A DNA stretch of 16,057 nucleotides, taken from positions 1-16,057 of the forward strand of contig CAYOXS010000115.1 in NCBI GenBank assembly GCA_964407935.1, written 5' to 3'. The position numbers and the translations under genes are program-made. Source of the stretch: J095 sp964407935. Its GTDB lineage: Bacteria > Chloroflexota > Anaerolineae > 4572-78 > J111. The notes beneath the pieces are model-generated. The model searched no databases. It saw only the letters and a program-made list of their open reading frames with translations, and had not been told where the DNA came from. Position 1 is the stretch's first letter. Every line of letters starts with the position of its first letter. Shown here piece after piece: positions 13,781 to 16,057 of this stretch.

Positions 13781-15193
13781 CTATTCCCCCGCTTCGGCCA
13801 GCACCGACAACGCCAGCGGCTCCAGCGGCGGCCGCACGCTGAACGTTCCCGCCGCGATAATCCGTTTATTTAGCGGGGTCGGGCCGCCCAACTCGTGAGC
13901 GATGGCCCGCGCTACCAGTTCGCCGCAGATGCGCCCCTGGCAGTTGCCCATCCCGCAGCGGGTCACCCCTTTGACCTCGTTGGCAGTAGCCGCTCCGCCG
14001 GCTGCCGCCGCCCGAATGTCGGCCAGCCGCACTTCTTCGCAGCGGCAAATGATGGTCTCATCGGTTGCCAGCTCATACATACCGGGGCCGGGCGTAAACA
14101 GAGCGCCCAGCATAGCCGCGAAACGCTGCTCGCGGGCCAGCCTGGCCTGTTCGCGCTCGATGGCTGGCGCTGCGGCCGCTTCGCTCAGCCGGCCAACCTG
14201 CTGCGCTGCCGCTGCGCCAGCAATCCGGCCTTCAATGCGGGCCAGTTCCGCCCCGCCAATGCCGGCCCCATCGCCTACCGCAAACACGCCGGGGCAGGTG
14301 GTTTGAAAAATATCGTCCCGCCGGGGGACCAGCCCGCCGCGCGCTGGCTCAAAATCGTGCTCGCAGCCCAGCAGCCGGCTCAACTGCGTGGCCGGGGTGA
14401 AGCCGTAGCCCAGCAGCACCGTGTCCACGGCTACTGTTTGCTCGCTGCCGGGGATAGGCCGCCAACCGTCATCAATTTGGGCGATGACTGCCGCTTCAAC
14501 CTCGCTTTCGCCCTCAATTTTGATGACTGACCAGCCGAAACGCAGCGGCGCGCCGGCCCGGCGCAGCGCGCGCCAGTAGCGCCAACCCTCGGCCAGCCGC
14601 GCCGATTGGCCGGCCAGCGCCGGCAGATGGCGCAGCCCGCGCCCCACCGCCGGCGCCGCGCCCTCCAGCACGGCCACTACCTCCGCCCCGGTCTCAACCA
14701 GTTGCGCCGCCGCGGCCAGTTGCAGCGGCCCCGTGCCAGACAGCAAAATGCGCCGGCCGGGCAGCACTCGCTGGCTTTTGAGCAGCGTTTGGGCCGCGCC
14801 GGCGGTCATCACGCCGGGCAGCGTCCAGCCGGGGAGGGCGATGGGCCGGTCGTATGCGCCGGTAGCCAAAATGAGCGTTTGCGCGGGCAGCCGGTGCGGC
14901 GCGCCGGGGCCGTGCAGGGTTAGTTGCCAGCCATCAGTCGCCGGAAATCCGCCCCAAACCAGTGTGCCGGTCAGCAAACGGGCCCCGGTTGCCCCCAGCC
15001 GCGCCAGCAACGCCGATGACTCATGCAGCGGCGGGCCGTTAAATTCGGCGGGGAGTTGCCGCCAGTACTGGCCACCCGGCCGGGGATAGGCATCGATCAG
15101 CGCCACTCTCGCCCCGGCCTCCGCCGCAACGAGCGCGGCCTCCAGCCCGGCCGGCCCCGCGCCGATGACCGCCACATCCACCGTGTTGCTCAC
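13781..15193 (-). CDS. HcnB-like FAD/[2Fe-2S] oxidoreductase subunit (amine/opine/sarcosine oxidase alpha type)
   Basis: Read from GTG at 15193 the protein is 470 residues. The longer frame to 15289 is rejected because this GTG overlaps the HcnA-like stop in a 4-nt GTGA and the FAD motif then begins at residue 10. Order: FAD Rossmann GAGPAGLEAA (11-20), PRPGGQYWR (38-45), a second nucleotide loop GTGPLQLAAA (153-162), the FAD-closing GVFAVGDGAGIGG (302-314), and a C-terminal BFD-like [2Fe-2S] domain with Cys383-x-Cys385 and Cys413-x4-Cys418, all kept. In hydrogen cyanide synthase, opine oxidases and related dehydrogenases this subunit works with a small ferredoxin-like and a DAO-type subunit, both encoded next to it, to oxidise an amino acid at the membrane or in the cytosol. 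The substrate is unknown; glycine, sarcosine, proline-type or opine compounds are all possible. Confidence 0.88.
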   Translation of the reverse strand: MSNTVDVAVIGAGPAGLEAALVAAEAGARVALIDAYPRPGGQYWRQLPAEFNGPPLHESSALLARLGATGARLLTGTLVWGGFPATDGWQLTLHGPGAPHRLPAQTLILATGAYDRPIALPGWTLPGVMTAGAAQTLLKSQRVLPGRRILLSGTGPLQLAAAAQLVETGAEVVAVLEGAAPAVGRGLRHLPALAGQSARLAEGWRYWRALRRAGAPLRFGWSVIKIEGESEVEAAVIAQIDDGWRPIPGSEQTVAVDTVLLGYGFTPATQLSRLLGCEHDFEPARGGLVPRRDDIFQTTCPGVFAVGDGAGIGGAELARIEGRIAGAAAAQQVGRLSEAAAAPAIEREQARLAREQRFAAMLGALFTPGPGMYELATDETIICRCEEVRLADIRAAAAGGAATANEVKGVTRCGMGNCQGRICGELVARAIAHELGGPTPLNKRIIAAGTFSVRPPLEPLALSVLAEAGE

Positions 15194-15495
15194 AGCCGCA
15201 CCACCGATTCTGTTTCGATGGCCATGCCGTCCGTTACCGGAGTGAGACACGCCCGTAGATTCGGTTCGCCGTTGACCGTAACGAGGCACTCAAAACAGAC
15301 GCCCATCCCGCAGAACAGGCCGCGCGGCGCGCTGTCTTTCAGCGTGTGGCGAAATCTGCGCCGCCCTTCGGCCAGCAGCACCGCGGCGATGGTTTCGCCG
15401 GCAAAAGCCGCCACCGGCTGGCCATCGATGGTGACGGTAATTTGTGGGCCGCGCTGCACGGGCGGCAAAAATTGGCTGGATTGGGTAACTCGCAT
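15190..15495 (-). CDS. HcnA-like (2Fe-2S)-binding subunit
   Basis: This 101-residue ferredoxin-like protein of the Fer2_4 type is found as the small subunit of HcnABC, opine and sarcosine oxidase-like enzymes. The four cluster ligands are intact: Cys62-x4-Cys67-x2-Cys70 (FCGMGVCFEC) and Cys83 (RACLT). The fold start (ITVTIDGQPVAAFAGETIAAVLL) fits the beta-grasp. It overlaps the HcnB-like gene by 4 nt (GTGA), so the two are translationally coupled. The ribosome binding site is weak. The DAO-type partner lies 136 nt upstream, separated by a heptamer inverted repeat. It is an intact [2Fe-2S] module, in contrast to the cysteine-free domain of the XdhD-like protein at the other end of the window. 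Confidence 0.88.
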   Translation of the reverse strand: MRVTQSSQFLPPVQRGPQITVTIDGQPVAAFAGETIAAVLLAEGRRRFRHTLKDSAPRGLFCGMGVCFECLVTVNGEPNLRACLTPVTDGMAIETESVVRL

Positions 15496-15546
15496 CGGAT
15501 TCTCTGAGTATCGGAATTAATCTGTTTTTGATTAACTTTTTTCTGG

Positions 15547-15613
15547 TTGCGTGCTGCGTGTTGCGTGTTCCGTGAAGGTCTTTACGCACACGCAATAAGC
15601 AACACGCAGCACG
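15547..15613. repeat. Heptamer array with inverted counterpart (GCGTGTT/AACACGC)
   Basis: Units TTGCGTG, CTGCGTG, TTGCGTG, TTCCGTG (15547-15574) face complementary units across the centre; arms 15550-15564 and 15599-15613 pair perfectly over 15 bp. It lies in the 136-nt gap between the HcnC-like and HcnA-like genes. It could fold in the transcript as a long hairpin. Confidence 0.85.
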
Positions 15614-15631
15614 TCTTTCTCAAAACCAGGG

Positions 15632-16057
15632 TCAGCTTGTCATCGTCTCAAACCGCCCCGGGCTGAACTCTGCCAGCGCCGGCGCGCCTGTCTCACCGAG
15701 TACCAGCCCGGCAATCCACTCGCTCAGTACCGGAATGGTGGTGATGGTTAAATGAAAACAGGTGGCCACAAACAGGTTGTCCACCCCCGGCAGCCAGCCG
15801 ATAGCCGGCTGCTCGTCCGGCAAAAACGGGCTGGGCGCGGCCCAGGCCCGCACAATTCGCGCCCGCGCCAGCCGCGGAAAGAGCGCCAGTACATCGCGGG
15901 CAATGGCCGGGCTGCCCCACGGGCTGTTGCGGCGATGGATGGCCGGGGTCATCTCTACCGCCTCGGTGACGAGCAGCGTGCCGTTTTGCTGCTGGGCCAC
16001 CCCCACCGAGACCGCCCGCGCCGCGTTGTGGATGGTCTCGTAAAAATCGGCCAGCCC
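15632..16057 (-). CDS. HcnC-like FAD-dependent oxidoreductase (DAO family), C-terminal part
   Basis: The frame is open to the window edge; 141 C-terminal residues are visible. They match the end of D-amino-acid-oxidase-type flavoproteins (glycine/sarcosine oxidase, HcnC): ARIVRAWAAPSPFLPDEQPAIGWLPGVDNLFVATCFHLTI carries the usual R-x-W-A, P-D-x-x-P-x-I-G and V-A-x-x-H elements, and the ending SPGRF is typical. The common Gly-His of this region reads CFHLT. The protein would bind FAD and oxidise an amine or amino acid, passing electrons to the HcnA/HcnB-like subunits encoded downstream. The N-terminal Rossmann motif is beyond the window. Confidence 0.85.
   Translation of the reverse strand, partial: GLADFYETIHNAARAVSVGVAQQQNGTLLVTEAVEMTPAIHRRNSPWGSPAIARDVLALFPRLARARIVRAWAAPSPFLPDEQPAIGWLPGVDNLFVATCFHLTITTIPVLSEWIAGLVLGETGAPALAEFSPGRFETMTS

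Noticed and set aside
13781..15289. Longer 502-codon start for the HcnB-like protein
   Set aside because: The extra 32 residues would overlap the HcnA-like gene and have no family similarity; the GTG at 15193 overlaps the upstream stop in GTGA and places the FAD motif at the usual position.
13781..16057. True hydrogen cyanide synthase hcnABC
   Set aside because: Subunit types match, but this architecture is shared by many amine, opine and proline-type dehydrogenases, and the order (C, then A, B) differs from the hcnABC operon.
1..16057. tRNA, rRNA, riboswitch or selenocysteine insertion element
   Set aside because: No cloverleaf, conserved riboswitch core or in-frame TGA with a following stem was recognised; the visible genes read through with ordinary codons.

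Overview
All genes in this window lie on the minus strand, so transcription runs from position 16057 down to 1. The coding DNA is GC-rich, and the short gaps between genes are AT-rich and full of small repeats. The gene families (F420-type luciferase-like oxidoreductase, molybdenum hydroxylase, GxxExxY protein) and the REP/MITE-like intergenic repeats suggest an environmental bacterium, plausibly Chloroflexota (Anaerolineae/Caldilineae-like). That placement is inference, because no rRNA or marker gene is present. A run of exactly 100 N (2576-2675) shows this is a scaffold with a placeholder gap.

Layout in transcription order: a partial FAD amine/amino-acid oxidase (HcnC-like, 16057-15632); a [2Fe-2S] protein and an FAD/[2Fe-2S] subunit with overlapping stop and start (HcnA/HcnB-like, 15495-13781); 2-oxoacid dehydrogenase E1 alpha (13684-12668) and E1 beta (12293-11310), separated by a short GxxExxY gene flanked by inverted repeats; a divergent cyclodeaminase (FTCD-C family); a D-2-hydroxyacid dehydrogenase homologue lacking its usual catalytic Arg; an SsnA/COG0402-type nucleobase deaminase; a pteridine-reductase-like SDR; an LLM-class flavin oxidoreductase; YgeW carbamoyltransferase and YgeY M20 hydrolase (2 nt apart); a second D-2-hydroxyacid dehydrogenase; a class I aldolase broken by the gap; YgfM-like FAD subunit; and the start of an XdhD (YgfN)-like molybdenum hydroxylase.

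YgeW, YgeY, YgfM, XdhD and an SsnA-family deaminase are the signature of the E. coli ygeW-xdhD locus, the selenium-linked purine/urate breakdown cluster. The cyclodeaminase fits the formimino-group end of purine fermentation. The dehydrogenases, E1 subunits and HcnABC-like oxidase could process the resulting two- and three-carbon acids or amino acids, but that link rests only on gene order. YgeX, YgfK and HyuA are not in the window.

The most striking observation is that the N-terminal ferredoxin-like domain of the XdhD homologue keeps the exact spacing of the eight [2Fe-2S] ligand positions while every cysteine is replaced (S38, T43, A46, D58, S97, S100, D132, E134). Other observations are a GxxExxY cassette inside an E1 operon, intergenic DNA repeatedly built on a 7-nt period, and three enzymes with altered catalytic or cofactor-binding residues.
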